Assembly (NCBI RefSeq): GCF_001277215.2
Contig: NZ_CP013940.1
Coordinates: 1,922,001 to 1,986,000, forward strand
From: Cronobacter malonaticus LMG 23826
GTDB lineage: Bacteria > Pseudomonadota > Gammaproteobacteria > Enterobacterales > Enterobacteriaceae
Reading direction: 5' to 3'
Length of the DNA stretch: 64,000 nt
Positions 37,274 to 46,248 of the stretch are shown here, one piece after another (position 1 is the first letter of the stretch; each line of letters begins with the position of its first letter). The notes below the pieces were generated by a model, which was given only the letters and a program-made list of their open reading frames with translations, ran no database searches and was not told the DNA's origin. The translations under genes were made by a program, and so were the position numbers.

Positions 37274-38206
37274 ATGAATATCGAACTGCGTCATCTTCGC
37301 TATTTTGTGGCGGTGGCGGAAGAGCTGCATTTTGGCCGCGCCGCCGCCCGCCTGAACATTTCCCAGCCGCCGTTAAGCCAGCAGATCCAGGCGCTGGAAG
37401 CGCAGACCGGCGCGCGGCTGCTGGCCCGCACCAACCGCAGCGTCACGCTCACGGCGGCGGGCAGGCAGTTTCTCGCCGACAGCCGACAGATTTTAAGCGA
37501 GGTGGAAGCCGCGGCGGTGCGCGCCGCGCGCCTGCATAACGGCGAGACCGGCGAGCTGCGCATCGGGTTTACCTCATCAGCGCCGTTTATCCGCGCCATT
37601 TCCGACACGCTTTCCGTCTTTCGCCGTCGCTACCCGGATGTCCATTTGCAGACGCTTGAGATTAACACCCGCTCGCAGATAGCGCCGCTGACGGAAGGGC
37701 GGCTGGATGTCGGGCTGATGCGTAACACCCCGCTGCCGGAGACGCTTGCCTGGCAACTGGTGTTGCGCGAACCGCTGCTGGCGCTGATCCCCTGCGATCA
37801 TCCGCTCGCCGTGCGCGAGGCGGTGTCGCTCAGTGAACTGGCGGGCGAGCCGTTCGTCTTTTTTGACCCGCACGTCGGCACCGGGCTGTATGACGATATT
37901 CTCGGGCTGTTGCATCGTTACGGCGTGCAGCCGCGCATTACGCAGGAGGTGGGCGAGGCGATGACGATTATCGGGCTGGTGGCGGCCGGGCTTGGCGTGT
38001 CGATACTTCCGGCGTCGTTTCAGCGCGTGCGGCTGGAGGAAATGCGCTGGGTAAAGCTGCGCGAGCCGGATGCAATTTCAGAAATGTGGCTGGTCTGGGC
38101 GCGGCATAGGGAGCAAAGCGCCGCGGCACAACGTTTCATTTCTCTGCTTAACGGGGCTGCGCAATGGCCGGAAATGGCCGCCGATCTGCATAAAAATGTG
38201 CGGTAA
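37274..38206 (+). CDS. ynfL: YnfL, LysR-family regulator
   Basis: 310 residues, LysR form: winged helix MNIELRHLRYFVAVAEELHFGRAAARL at the N-terminus (in parts) and effector domain with ITQEVGEAMTIIGLVAAGLG. Divergent from ynfM with 121 AT-rich bases between, the classical LysR arrangement. The inducer is unknown. Confidence 0.92.
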   Translation: MNIELRHLRYFVAVAEELHFGRAAARLNISQPPLSQQIQALEAQTGARLLARTNRSVTLTAAGRQFLADSRQILSEVEAAAVRAARLHNGETGELRIGFTSSAPFIRAISDTLSVFRRRYPDVHLQTLEINTRSQIAPLTEGRLDVGLMRNTPLPETLAWQLVLREPLLALIPCDHPLAVREAVSLSELAGEPFVFFDPHVGTGLYDDILGLLHRYGVQPRITQEVGEAMTIIGLVAAGLGVSILPASFQRVRLEEMRWVKLREPDAISEMWLVWARHREQSAAAQRFISLLNGAAQWPEMAADLHKNVR

Positions 38207-38267
38207 ATCACAAGGCTAAGTAAAAATTTGACGCGCCCTGGCGAAGTGATTCACCATAGCTGAATGT

Positions 38268-38289
38268 TTATTTCGAAGCGCGAAAATAA
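38268..38289 (+). promoter_or_regulatory. Mlc operator upstream of mlc
   Basis: TTATTTCG (38268-38275) and GCGAAAATAA (38280-38289) form the A/T-flanked palindrome bound by Mlc, 11 bases ahead of the GTG start. This is negative autoregulation as in E. coli. Confidence 0.8.
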
Positions 38290-38300
38290 GGGAGTGGGAC

Positions 38301-39518
38301 GTGGTTGCTGACAGTCAACCGGGCCATATCGATCAGATAAAACAGACCAATGCGGGCGCTGTCTATCGCCTGATTGATCAGCTTGGCCCGGTATCACGTA
38401 TCGATCTTTCCAGACTGGCGCAACTCGCCCCCGCCAGCATTACTAAAATCGTGCGCGAAATGCTGGAAGCGCATCTGGTTCAGGAGACGGAAATCCAGGA
38501 GCCAGGCAGCCGTGGCCGCCCGGCGGTGGGACTCGCGGTGGAAACCGACGCCTGGCACTATCTTTCCGTGCGCATCAACCGCGGCGAAATCAACCTCGCG
38601 CTGCGCGATCTCAGCAGCAAACTGGTGGTGGAAGAGCAGCTCGATCTCCCGTTGCAGGACGCCCGCCCCTTGCTCGATCGCATTATCGACCATATCGATC
38701 GCTTTTTTATCCGCCATCAGCGCCAGCTGGAGCGCCTCACCGCCATCGCCATAACGCTGCCTGGCGTGATTGATACCGAACACGGGCTGGTGCGCCAGAT
38801 GCCGTTTTATGATGTCGTTGATATGCCGCTTGGCGCGGCGCTGGAGGCGCATACTGGCGTACCGGTGTTTGTGCAGCACGACATCAGCGCCTGGACGATG
38901 GCCGAAGGGCTGTTCGGCGCGTCACGCGGCGCGCGCGACGTGATTCAGGTGGTTATCGATCATAACGTCGGCGCGGGCGTCATTACCGATGGCCGCCTGC
39001 TGCACGCGGGCAGCAGCAGCCTGGTGGAGATTGGCCACACGCAGGTCGATCCTTACGGCAAGCGCTGCTACTGCGGCAACCACGGCTGCCTTGAGACTAT
39101 CGCCAGCATCGACAGCGTGCTGGAGCTGGCCCAGCAGCGGATGAATCAGTCGATGGGCTCCATGCTGCACGGCCAGCCGCTCAGCGTGGAATCGCTGTGC
39201 GATGCGGCGCTGGCGGGCGATCTGCTGGCACGCGATATTATTCTCGGCGTTGGCGTTAACGTCGGGCGCATTCTCGCGATTATGGTCAATCTGTTTAACC
39301 CACAAAAAATTCTGATTGGTTCGCCGCTTAACCGGGCGTCCGATATTCTCTTTCCGGCGATCGCTGACGCGGTTCGCCAGCAGTCGCTGCCCGCCTACAG
39401 CCGGAACATCAGCGTGGAAAGCACCCAGTTCTCTAACCGCGGCACGATGGCGGGCGCAGCGCTGGTGAAAGACGCGATGTATAACGGTTCGTTGTTGATT
39501 CGCCTGTTGCAGGGGTGA
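38301..39518 (+). CDS. mlc: Mlc (DgsA), glucose-responsive ROK repressor
   Basis: 405 residues starting at GTG after GGAGTGGG. Mlc represses ptsG, ptsHI, manXYZ and malT and is pulled off DNA by unphosphorylated EIICB-Glc at the membrane. N-terminal winged helix with RIDLSRLAQLAPASITKIVREML (split), the ROK zinc site GKRCYCGNHGCLE and the C-terminal amphipathic helix are present. Very close to E. coli Mlc. The bioD2 gene follows. Confidence 0.96.
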   Translation: MVADSQPGHIDQIKQTNAGAVYRLIDQLGPVSRIDLSRLAQLAPASITKIVREMLEAHLVQETEIQEPGSRGRPAVGLAVETDAWHYLSVRINRGEINLALRDLSSKLVVEEQLDLPLQDARPLLDRIIDHIDRFFIRHQRQLERLTAIAITLPGVIDTEHGLVRQMPFYDVVDMPLGAALEAHTGVPVFVQHDISAWTMAEGLFGASRGARDVIQVVIDHNVGAGVITDGRLLHAGSSSLVEIGHTQVDPYGKRCYCGNHGCLETIASIDSVLELAQQRMNQSMGSMLHGQPLSVESLCDAALAGDLLARDIILGVGVNVGRILAIMVNLFNPQKILIGSPLNRASDILFPAIADAVRQQSLPAYSRNISVESTQFSNRGTMAGAALVKDAMYNGSLLIRLLQG

Positions 39519-39633
39519 CAACTTTTCCCTGATCCACTAAAAATTGCGCTATCTCAAGCTGACCCTGAAAGTCTTCTTTTAGACTTTTGCCACTGGATCA
39601 TTCTTTTTAACACAATGGCAGATGGAGTCAGCG

Positions 39634-40506
39634 ATGCTTAAGCGCGTCTTTATTACCGGTACAGATACCGCCGTCGGGAAAACGGTGGTGTCCCGCGCCC
39701 TGTTACAGGCGCTGGCCGCCACCGGCAAACGCGTGGTGGGCTATAAGCCGGTGGCGAAAGGCAGCAAAATGATGCCGGAGGGGCTGCGCAACAAAGATGC
39801 CCTGGTGCTGCAAAGCGTGTCCTCCCTGACGCTGCCGTATGAGGCCATCAATCCCATCGCATTTAGCGAAGAAGAGAGCAGCGTGGCGCACAGCTGCGCC
39901 ATTAACTATTCGCTGCTATCAAACGGCCTCGCGCAGCTGTGTGAACAGGCGGATCACGTCGTGGTGGAAGGCACAGGCGGGTGGCGCAGCCTGATGAACG
40001 ATTTACGCCCGCTTTCTGACTGGGTAGTGCAGGAGCAGTTGCCGGTGCTGATGGTGGTCGGCATTCAGGAAGGGTGCCTGAACCATGCGCTGTTGACCGC
40101 GCAGGCCATAGCGAGCGACGGCCTGCCGCTGGTGGGCTGGGTGGCGAACCGTATCAATCCGGGGCTGGCGCATTACGCCGAAATCATTGAGGTGTTGAGC
40201 CAGAAGCTGCCTGCGCCGCTGATAGGCGAATTACCGTACCTGCCGCGCGCCTCGCGACGCTTCACAAACCCCAGCGGCTTCTCGTTCTCATCCACAACCG
40301 TCACGGAACGCATATCGTTGTCGTCCATCAGCGCGAACGCCTCTGCAAGCGGCGTCGAACTGCGCACCGTAATCGTCGGCTGTTTGTCCGTTACATCGCC
40401 CGCCTGGATCAGCAGCAGGCGTTTGAGCGTGCGATCCTGGCCCACGAAAGAGCCGACAAACTCGTTGGCCGGTTTCGCGAGCAGCTCGTCAGGGCTGGCG
40501 CACTGA
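39634..40506 (+). CDS. bioD2: BioD2 (YnfK) with lost C-terminus and antisense tail
   Basis: The frame codes 290 residues, but only about 1-206 match dethiobiotin synthetase-like YnfK/BioD2 (231 in E. coli). P-loop GTDTAVGKTV, VVEGTGGWRSL and GWVANRINPGLAHYAEII are intact. After PYLPRA the sequence switches to the antisense of osmV, giving 84 foreign residues rich in serine. The missing 25 residues form the last helix in BioD proteins, so folding may be impaired. The primary bioD in the bio operon would cover biotin synthesis. Ribosome site GGAG precedes the ATG at 39634. Likely a degraded paralogue. Confidence 0.85.
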   Translation: MLKRVFITGTDTAVGKTVVSRALLQALAATGKRVVGYKPVAKGSKMMPEGLRNKDALVLQSVSSLTLPYEAINPIAFSEEESSVAHSCAINYSLLSNGLAQLCEQADHVVVEGTGGWRSLMNDLRPLSDWVVQEQLPVLMVVGIQEGCLNHALLTAQAIASDGLPLVGWVANRINPGLAHYAEIIEVLSQKLPAPLIGELPYLPRASRRFTNPSGFSFSSTTVTERISLSSISANASASGVELRTVIVGCLSVTSPAWISSRRLSVRSWPTKEPTNSLAGFASSSSGLAH

Positions 40507-41165
40507 ATGATTTTCCCCTGGCGGAACACCGCGATGCGATCGCCAAGCTTCAGCGCTTCGTCGATATCGTGGCTCACCAGCATCACCGTTTTCTTCAGCT
40601 GGCGCTGCATCTCCAGGAACTGATTCTGGATAACCTCACGGTTAATTGGGTCGACCGCGCCGAACGGTTCATCCATCAGCAGCACCGGCGGATCCGCCGC
40701 CAGCGCGCGAATAACGCCGATACGCTGCTGCTGCCCTCCGGACATCTCTTTCGGGTAGCGGCTCAGGAAGCGTTTCGGATCCAGCGCCACCATCGCCATC
40801 AGCTCGGTCGCGCGTTCCTTGCAGCGCGCTTTATCCCAGCCCAGCATCCGCGGCACCACAGTGATGTTCTCTTCAATCGTCATATTCGGGAACAGACCAA
40901 TCTGCTGAATGACATAACCGATATTGCGCCGCAGCGTGACGGTATCGAGATCGGTTGTGTCTTCGCGGTTAATAAAAATCTTGCCCCCGGATGGCGCTAT
41001 CAGCCGGTTAATCATCTTCAGCGTGGTGGTCTTGCCGCAGCCCGACGGGCCGAGCAGCACGCACATTTCGCCTTCCGGCACGTTCAGGTTAACGTTATCG
41101 ACAGCGTTAAACGTCTGGCCGTTCTTCTGCACAAACTGTTTGGTGAGGTTTTCAAGTTTAATCAT
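40173..41165 (-). CDS. osmV: OsmV, osmoprotectant ABC ATPase, C-terminally truncated
   Basis: 330 residues against about 380 in Salmonella/E. coli relatives. Residues 1-307 match OsmV: Walker A GPSGCGKTT (39-47), signature MSGGQQQR (141-148), Walker B LLMDEP (162-167), switch histidine H199, and the start of the CBS region (TPLAEAFALMDDNDMRSVTVVDE). From residue 308 the reading frame is antisense of bioD2 (23 residues). The second CBS domain, which senses ionic strength in OpuA-type ATPases, is gone. The nucleotide-binding domain is complete, so transport may persist with altered control. First gene of the osmVWXY order from the 3' side. Confidence 0.88.
   Translation of the reverse strand: MIKLENLTKQFVQKNGQTFNAVDNVNLNVPEGEMCVLLGPSGCGKTTTLKMINRLIAPSGGKIFINREDTTDLDTVTLRRNIGYVIQQIGLFPNMTIEENITVVPRMLGWDKARCKERATELMAMVALDPKRFLSRYPKEMSGGQQQRIGVIRALAADPPVLLMDEPFGAVDPINREVIQNQFLEMQRQLKKTVMLVSHDIDEALKLGDRIAVFRQGKIIQCASPDELLAKPANEFVGSFVGQDRTLKRLLLIQAGDVTDKQPTITVRSSTPLAEAFALMDDNDMRSVTVVDENEKPLGFVKRREARGRYGNSPISGAGSFWLNTSMISA
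40243..40252. other. Deletion junction joining bioD2 and osmV
   Basis: On the plus strand bioD2 homology runs to CCGCGCGCC (about 40243-40251). On the minus strand osmV homology starts from the same bases (GGCGCGC), so the two ends share about seven bases of microhomology. In Salmonella clcB lies between ynfK and osmV by memory; here nothing does. Confidence 0.75.
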
Positions 41166-41815
41166 TAGCGGATCCCCTTCGGCGTCAGCACAACCTGCAG
41201 GCGGTGCAGTAACCAGTCCAAAATAATGGCCAGTAAACAGATCATCAGCGCACCGGCGATAAGCATACGAATGTCGCTCCCGCCGATGCCGTTAAGCAGC
41301 AGTAACCCCAGACCGCCCGCGCCGATAACGGCGGCGATCGCCATCACGCCGATATTCATCACCACCGCAGTGCGGATGCCGCCGAAAATCACCGGCAGCG
41401 CCATGGGGATTTCCACCCAGCGCAGACGCTGCCAGAACGTCATGCCGATACCACGACCGGCTTCGCGAAGCCCCGGCGGCAGGCTGTCGAGCGCGGTGTG
41501 CGTGTTACGAACAATCGGCAGCAGCGAGTAAAGAAACACGGCGGTGATGGCGGGCAGGGCGCCGATACCCTGGCCTATCAGCGAAAAGAGCGGGATCATC
41601 AGCCCGAACAGGGCGATGGACGGAATGGTGAGCACCAGCGTCGCCAGCCCCAGCACCGGCGTGGCGAGCCATTTATGGCGCACAATCAGAATGCCGAGCG
41701 GCACGCCGATAACAATCGCGAAGCCCACCGCCAGCAGCACCAGCCACAGGTGCTGGATCGTGAGGCTCGCCAGAAAACCGGCGTTATCGATCATATAGTG
41801 AATGGTATCCATCAT
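41165..41815 (-). CDS. osmW: OsmW, osmoprotectant ABC permease
   Basis: 216 residues, five to six helices, with the ABC permease EAA-like loop LPPGLREAGRGIGMTFWQRLRWVEIP (split near residue 110). Its stop overlaps the osmV start by one base. It is one of two permeases in the glycine-betaine/choline-type importer of Salmonella. A second ATG one codon in is equally possible. Confidence 0.9.
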   Translation of the reverse strand: MMDTIHYMIDNAGFLASLTIQHLWLVLLAVGFAIVIGVPLGILIVRHKWLATPVLGLATLVLTIPSIALFGLMIPLFSLIGQGIGALPAITAVFLYSLLPIVRNTHTALDSLPPGLREAGRGIGMTFWQRLRWVEIPMALPVIFGGIRTAVVMNIGVMAIAAVIGAGGLGLLLLNGIGGSDIRMLIAGALMICLLAIILDWLLHRLQVVLTPKGIR

Positions 41816-41821
41816 CTCTCC

Positions 41822-42727
41822 TTAAAGCAGACCTTTGTCGCGCAGGAAGTCGCGGGCGACCTGCTGCGGCGTCTGGTGATCGATATCCACCTTCGCGTTA
41901 AGCGTGGTGATGGTCTCGTTGTCCATCAGGCCGGAGATCGTATTCAGCGCCTCCTCAAGCCCCGGATTCGCCGCCAGCGTATCCTTACGCACGACCGGCG
42001 TAACGGCGTAACTCGGGAAAAAGCCTTTATCATCCTCCAGCACTTTTAAATCGAACCCTTTCACGCGCCCGTCGGTGGCGTAAACCAGGCCTGCGTCCAC
42101 AAAGCCGTCGCGGATGGCGTTATAGACCAGCCCCGGGTCCATCTGGCGGATCTGCGGACGGTCGAGCGGCATGTTGTACGCCTGTTGCAGCGGCTTCATG
42201 CCATCGCTGCGCCCGTAAAACTCCAGATCGAGCGCCAGCATCCAGTTGTTATCCGGATCGGTTTTGCGCACCTGTTCGATTTTCTCCGCCAGCTGCGACA
42301 TCGTCGAAATATGCTCCTCTTCGGCGCGTTTGCGCTGCATCGCGAACGCATAGGTGTTGTTCATGCTGGCGGGTTTCAGCCACACCAGCCCGAGCTTCGC
42401 GTCGAGCTTTTTCACCGTGTTATAGGTTTCCTCGGGCGTCATTCGCTTGTTGATATGGTTGAAGATAATCAGCGATGTGCCGGTGTACTCCCAGGTCATA
42501 TCCACCTGTTTGTTGATCATGGCGTTGCGCGAAATCACCGTCGCGATATTGGTGCGCGGCTCCACCTGAAAGCCTTTCTTTTGCAGGTACAGCACCGTCA
42601 TGGCGGAGAGAATATGTTGCTCGGTAAAGCTCTTGGTGGTCAGCACCAGCGGTGCTGCGCGAGCAGCGGTTGTGGCCAGCAGCAGACCTGCGGCTGCAAT
42701 GGTCAGCCAGCGATTCAGCAAGGTCAT
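41822..42727 (-). CDS. osmX: OsmX, osmoprotectant-binding protein
   Basis: 301 residues from the ATG at 42727 (ribosome site AAGGAG). Signal peptide cleaved after ARA (residue about 24). The OpuC-like substrate-binding fold is marked by [31 protein letters not shown] and the aromatic [17 protein letters not shown] region. Periplasmic receptor for the importer. Confidence 0.92.
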   Translation of the reverse strand: MTLLNRWLTIAAAGLLLATTAARAAPLVLTTKSFTEQHILSAMTVLYLQKKGFQVEPRTNIATVISRNAMINKQVDMTWEYTGTSLIIFNHINKRMTPEETYNTVKKLDAKLGLVWLKPASMNNTYAFAMQRKRAEEEHISTMSQLAEKIEQVRKTDPDNNWMLALDLEFYGRSDGMKPLQQAYNMPLDRPQIRQMDPGLVYNAIRDGFVDAGLVYATDGRVKGFDLKVLEDDKGFFPSYAVTPVVRKDTLAANPGLEEALNTISGLMDNETITTLNAKVDIDHQTPQQVARDFLRDKGLL

Positions 42728-42743
42728 CGGAAGCTCCTTATCA

Positions 42744-43457
42744 TCAGGCGGTATGCGGGCTGAGCACGCGGCCAAGTGCTGCGAGCGCCATATCCAGAAT
42801 CAGCGCGAACAACGCCGTGGCGGCGGCGCCAAGAATGAGCGTCGGGAAGTCGTTCAGGTAGATGCCCGGGAAAATCAGCTCGCCGAAGCTGCTCGCGCCG
42901 ATAAGAAAGGCCAGCGGCGCGGTGCCGACGTTAATGGCGGTGGCGATGCGAATGCCGGAGAGCATCACCGGCCAGGCGTTCGGCAGCTCCACCTGCCACA
43001 GCCGCTGGCCTTTGGTCATGCCGATGCCGTTGGCAGCTTCAATTAGCGAGCCTGGCACCGAGCAGAGCCCGGCATAGGTGTTACGCACAATCGGCAACAG
43101 AGAGGCGAGGAACAGCGCCACGATAGCGGGTTTATCGCCAATGCCGACCACCACCATCGCGAGTGCCAGAACCGCCAGCGGCGGCAGGGTATTGCCGACA
43201 TTAAAAATCTGCATTGCGTATTCCGCAAAGCGGCGCGCGGCCGGGCGGCTTAACAGAATGCCGCTCGGGATACCGACGGCGAGCGCCAGCGCCATAGAGC
43301 TGAACACCAGAATCAGGTGCTGTTTACCCAGATAAAGCAGATCTTCGCGGCGAGCGGCGAGGGTGTCAGGGCCGATGCCCCAGACCAGCAATCCGATGAC
43401 GACCGCGAGCCCGGCCAGCGCCCCGATGGCGCGTAAAGTCAGTGAGGCTTTCTGCAT
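42744..43457 (-). CDS. osmY: OsmY, osmoprotectant ABC permease
   Basis: 237 residues with an N-terminal single helix and five further helices and the EAA loop [26 protein letters not shown] (in parts). It is the first gene of the operon. The name follows the Salmonella osmVWXY operon and must not be confused with the E. coli periplasmic OsmY (BON domain). Confidence 0.88.
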   Translation of the reverse strand: MQKASLTLRAIGALAGLAVVIGLLVWGIGPDTLAARREDLLYLGKQHLILVFSSMALALAVGIPSGILLSRPAARRFAEYAMQIFNVGNTLPPLAVLALAMVVVGIGDKPAIVALFLASLLPIVRNTYAGLCSVPGSLIEAANGIGMTKGQRLWQVELPNAWPVMLSGIRIATAINVGTAPLAFLIGASSFGELIFPGIYLNDFPTLILGAAATALFALILDMALAALGRVLSPHTA

Positions 43458-43785
43458 GAGGCGTTGTCTCCCTGGTGCACGTTTTATGGCGATGAGGATC
43501 GCCTGTTGTTATGCCGTGTGTCGGCAGGGTGTATTGACCTATAGCAACCGGGAGGGAAGGATTCCACATTGCGTTACCTTTAACCGGCGAATGATTTACC
43601 CCGGCAATTAACGATTTTCCCTTACCCCGCCTCGTTTAATGGGGGTGACAGAGAATTATCTTAAAAGGGGCGGGCACTAAGTGACACCGTAACAATTAGC
43701 CGGGCTGCGACGAAAAAATCCCGGTATGGCGCGCAGTTATGATAGGGTCGGAAAAAACCGAAACCTGAAGACGGAACGTAAAACG
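43458..43785. other. Divergent osmY/ydgC control region
   Basis: 328 bases without a gene. It should hold the osmotically regulated promoter for the osm operon (leftward) and a ydgC promoter (rightward; TATGAT at 43738-43743). The open frame 43363-43611 has no support. Confidence 0.5.
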
Positions 43786-44121
43786 ATGGGGCTGTTGATA
43801 AAAGCGCTGCTCGGCGCGGCGGTCGTGGTGCTGATAGGGATGCTGTCGAAAACGAAAAACTATTACATCGCGGGGCTTATCCCGCTCTTCCCGACGTTTG
43901 CGCTGATCGCCCACTATATCGTCGTCACCGGGCGCGGCGTGGAGGCGCTGCGCACCACGGTGATTTTCGGTATGTGGGCCATTATTCCTTACTTTGTCTA
44001 TCTGGCCTCGCTGTGGGTGCTAAGCGGCATGGTTAAAGTGCCGCTGGCGCTCGGCGGCGCGGTGGCCTGCTGGTGCCTGAGCGCCTGGCTGCTGATTGCG
44101 CTCTGGAGCCGCTTTCACTAA
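43786..44121 (+). CDS. ydgC: YdgC, GlpM-family membrane protein
   Basis: 111 residues, as in E. coli YdgC. Four hydrophobic helices; family core KTKNYYIAGLIPLFPTFALIAHYI (about 24-47, split) is conserved. GlpM is linked to alginate production in Pseudomonas, but the role here is unknown. Its stop overlaps that of convergent dmsD by four bases. Confidence 0.92.
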   Translation: MGLLIKALLGAAVVVLIGMLSKTKNYYIAGLIPLFPTFALIAHYIVVTGRGVEALRTTVIFGMWAIIPYFVYLASLWVLSGMVKVPLALGGAVACWCLSAWLLIALWSRFH

Positions 44122-44726
44122 CGGTAGAGCGGCTTTTGGGCCACGGGCATGAGAAGCCCGCTGCGCCAGTGGGCAAACGTCGCGCGGGTCAGCTCGCCCA
44201 GCGCCTCGTAAAACGGATGTTGCGCCTGCGCACAGAACACCTCCAGAAAGCGCGGCGCGAACGGCAGTAGATGCCAGGCCAGCAGTTCGTCCAGCTCGCG
44301 AGTTTTTCCCTGTTCCGCAAGCCAGGCGGCCAGCAGCAACAGCAGACCAATATGATCCGCGGGTTCATTTAGCGGCGTTTCAAAAGCGATGGCGTTGTCA
44401 CGCAGCCAGCTCTGTAACGCAAGCGTGGAGTCGCCAAACAGCACCGACTCGCGATCGAGCCAGACCGATCCCCACGGCGGCGCGGGCAGCGCGTGCGGGC
44501 CGATAAAGAGCCGCTGCCACGCCTGCGCCAGCGTTTCATCCCCGCTGTTCAGCGTGACAAAGCCTGCCATACGCGTGGTATCAAGCGCGCAGGGCCATTC
44601 GCGTTCCCAGCCCGGTGTGCGCAGCGCGTCGATGATAGCGCGCGCTTCGGACGCATCGGGCGAGTAATAAAAGAGCGCGCCCAGAATGCGGGCGCAACAG
44701 GCGATATCCGTTAATTCTTGTTTCAC
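44118..44726 (-). CDS. dmsD: Tat proofreading chaperone DmsD
   Basis: 202 residues of the all-helical TorD/DmsD family. It binds the twin-arginine signal of the DmsA/YnfE-type catalytic subunit and guides folding and cofactor loading before export. Motifs: FGDSTLALQSWLRDN, EPADHIGLLLLLAAWLAEQG and the HPFYEALGELTR C-terminal helix. It is last in the dmsABC-dmsD operon. Confidence 0.92.
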   Translation of the reverse strand: MKQELTDIACCARILGALFYYSPDASEARAIIDALRTPGWEREWPCALDTTRMAGFVTLNSGDETLAQAWQRLFIGPHALPAPPWGSVWLDRESVLFGDSTLALQSWLRDNAIAFETPLNEPADHIGLLLLLAAWLAEQGKTRELDELLAWHLLPFAPRFLEVFCAQAQHPFYEALGELTRATFAHWRSGLLMPVAQKPLYR

Positions 44727-44771
44727 TGCGTCACTGTCCTGAAAAAGCCGGGCGGCGTCGCCGCCCGGAGA

Positions 44772-45620
44772 TTATCCCGCAACGGCCATACCGACCGTCA
44801 TATGCAGCCCATAAAAGAGGCCGCGACCGATAAGCTCAGCCACCAGCACCAGCGCAAACCCCGCCGCCAGCCCCCATGGGCGCGGCGGAACGCGACGCGC
44901 CAGCGGGCAGAGCCAGCAGCCGATGCCAGGCGCCAGCAGCGCCATGCGCCACGCCTGCCAGAAGCCGTAATCCGGCAGCAGGGCGCTCGCCTGTTGGACG
45001 GAGCTGTGAATACCCGCAAGGCCCGCGCTCTGCATCAGCGCCGCCGCGGCGCTTATCACCAGTGCGAATACGCTCACTATCGCGAAGGCCCGCGGGCCAG
45101 TAACGCCCGCGACGGCGAGCAGGAGCGCGCCGAGCAGTGGCCCGCCAAGGAACGCCGTCAGGAAAAAGCCGAGCGTGGTATAGCCGTTATGCCAGGTCGG
45201 CACGGTGTTTATTTGATAAACGCGGGTCATCGCGAAGATAAACAGCACGCCGAGCGCCATCGCCACGATGAGCCAGATTTTGCCGAGCGTGTCTGGCATT
45301 TTCCCGAGCACCGCCACCAGCCACCACAGCCCGCCAACCGCGAAAAAGAGCGATCCGCTGGCGATTTCATTACTGAGCGGCGAGTGCCCGAGTCGGTTCA
45401 GTGAATTGAACGCGCGCAGCGGCGAGCCGAGATGCATCACCGAGGCGATAAACGCGATGCCCATTAATACCCAGAGAAAAAACATGGCGCGCACAATGCG
45501 CGGACGTTCATTCTCTGTGCCTGTCAACCACACCAGCCCGGTGATGATAAGCCCGCCCGCTACGCACTGGCCGAGTACGGTGAATAACACCAGCGGCCAT
45601 TCATGCCATCCGCTTCCCAT
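44772..45620 (-). CDS. dmsC: DmsC/YnfH membrane anchor
   Basis: 282 residues from the ATG at 45620 (ribosome site AGGAGGT). Eight predicted helices; menaquinol oxidation and anchoring of the AB pair to the inner membrane. MGSGWHEWPLVLFTVLGQ, HLGSPLRAFNSLNRLGHS and GRGLFYGLHMTVGMAV are close to E. coli YnfH. The start lies two bases before the dmsB stop position, so translation is coupled. Confidence 0.92.
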   Translation of the reverse strand: MGSGWHEWPLVLFTVLGQCVAGGLIITGLVWLTGTENERPRIVRAMFFLWVLMGIAFIASVMHLGSPLRAFNSLNRLGHSPLSNEIASGSLFFAVGGLWWLVAVLGKMPDTLGKIWLIVAMALGVLFIFAMTRVYQINTVPTWHNGYTTLGFFLTAFLGGPLLGALLLAVAGVTGPRAFAIVSVFALVISAAAALMQSAGLAGIHSSVQQASALLPDYGFWQAWRMALLAPGIGCWLCPLARRVPPRPWGLAAGFALVLVAELIGRGLFYGLHMTVGMAVAG

Positions 45621-45621
45621 T

Positions 45622-46239
45622 TCAGACCTCCTTCGGATTCGCCAGTTTGCCGGTGGTATCACCGGTCGGGCGGCTGTTTGCGTTGGGTTTAATCACAATA
45701 TTCGAGCGGGTGAAGTGCGCGGCGGGCAGCGGCGCGACCTGCGCCAGCGCGCCGTACTTTTTACGCAGTTCGTCAATCGGTGCCATATCCAGCGCGCGCA
45801 GCGGGCAGGATTCAACGCAAATCGGTTTTTTGCCCTCGGCGATGCGTTCATAGCAGCCGTCGCATTTAGTCATATGCCCTTTGGCGGCGTTGTACTGCGG
45901 CGCGCCGTACGGACAGGCCATATGGCAATAGCGACAGCCAATGCAGACATCTTCATTCACCACCACAAAGCCGTCCTCGCGCTTGTGCATTGCGCCGCTC
46001 GGGCACACTTTGGTGCAGGCGGGATCTTCACAGTGATTACAGGCTATGGAGAGGTAGTAAGCGAAGACGTTTTGCTGCCAGACGCCGTTATCTTCCTGCC
46101 AGTCGCCGCCCGCGTATTCATAGATGCGGCGAAAGCTGACGTCGGGGGTGAGATCTTTGTAATCCTTGCACGCCAGCTCGCAGGTTTTACACCCGGTGCA
46201 GCGGCTGGAATCGATATAGAAGCCATATTGTGTGGTCAT
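45622..46239 (-). CDS. dmsB: DmsB/YnfG iron-sulfur subunit
   Basis: 205 residues with four [4Fe-4S] cysteine clusters: CTGCKTCELACKDYKD, CNHCEDPACTKVCP, CIGCRYCHMACP and CDGCYER...CVESCP. It passes electrons from the membrane anchor to the molybdenum subunit. It has no signal peptide and is exported with DmsA by the hitchhiker route. Confidence 0.95.
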   Translation of the reverse strand: MTTQYGFYIDSSRCTGCKTCELACKDYKDLTPDVSFRRIYEYAGGDWQEDNGVWQQNVFAYYLSIACNHCEDPACTKVCPSGAMHKREDGFVVVNEDVCIGCRYCHMACPYGAPQYNAAKGHMTKCDGCYERIAEGKKPICVESCPLRALDMAPIDELRKKYGALAQVAPLPAAHFTRSNIVIKPNANSRPTGDTTGKLANPKEV

Positions 46240-46248
46240 CGGAACTCC

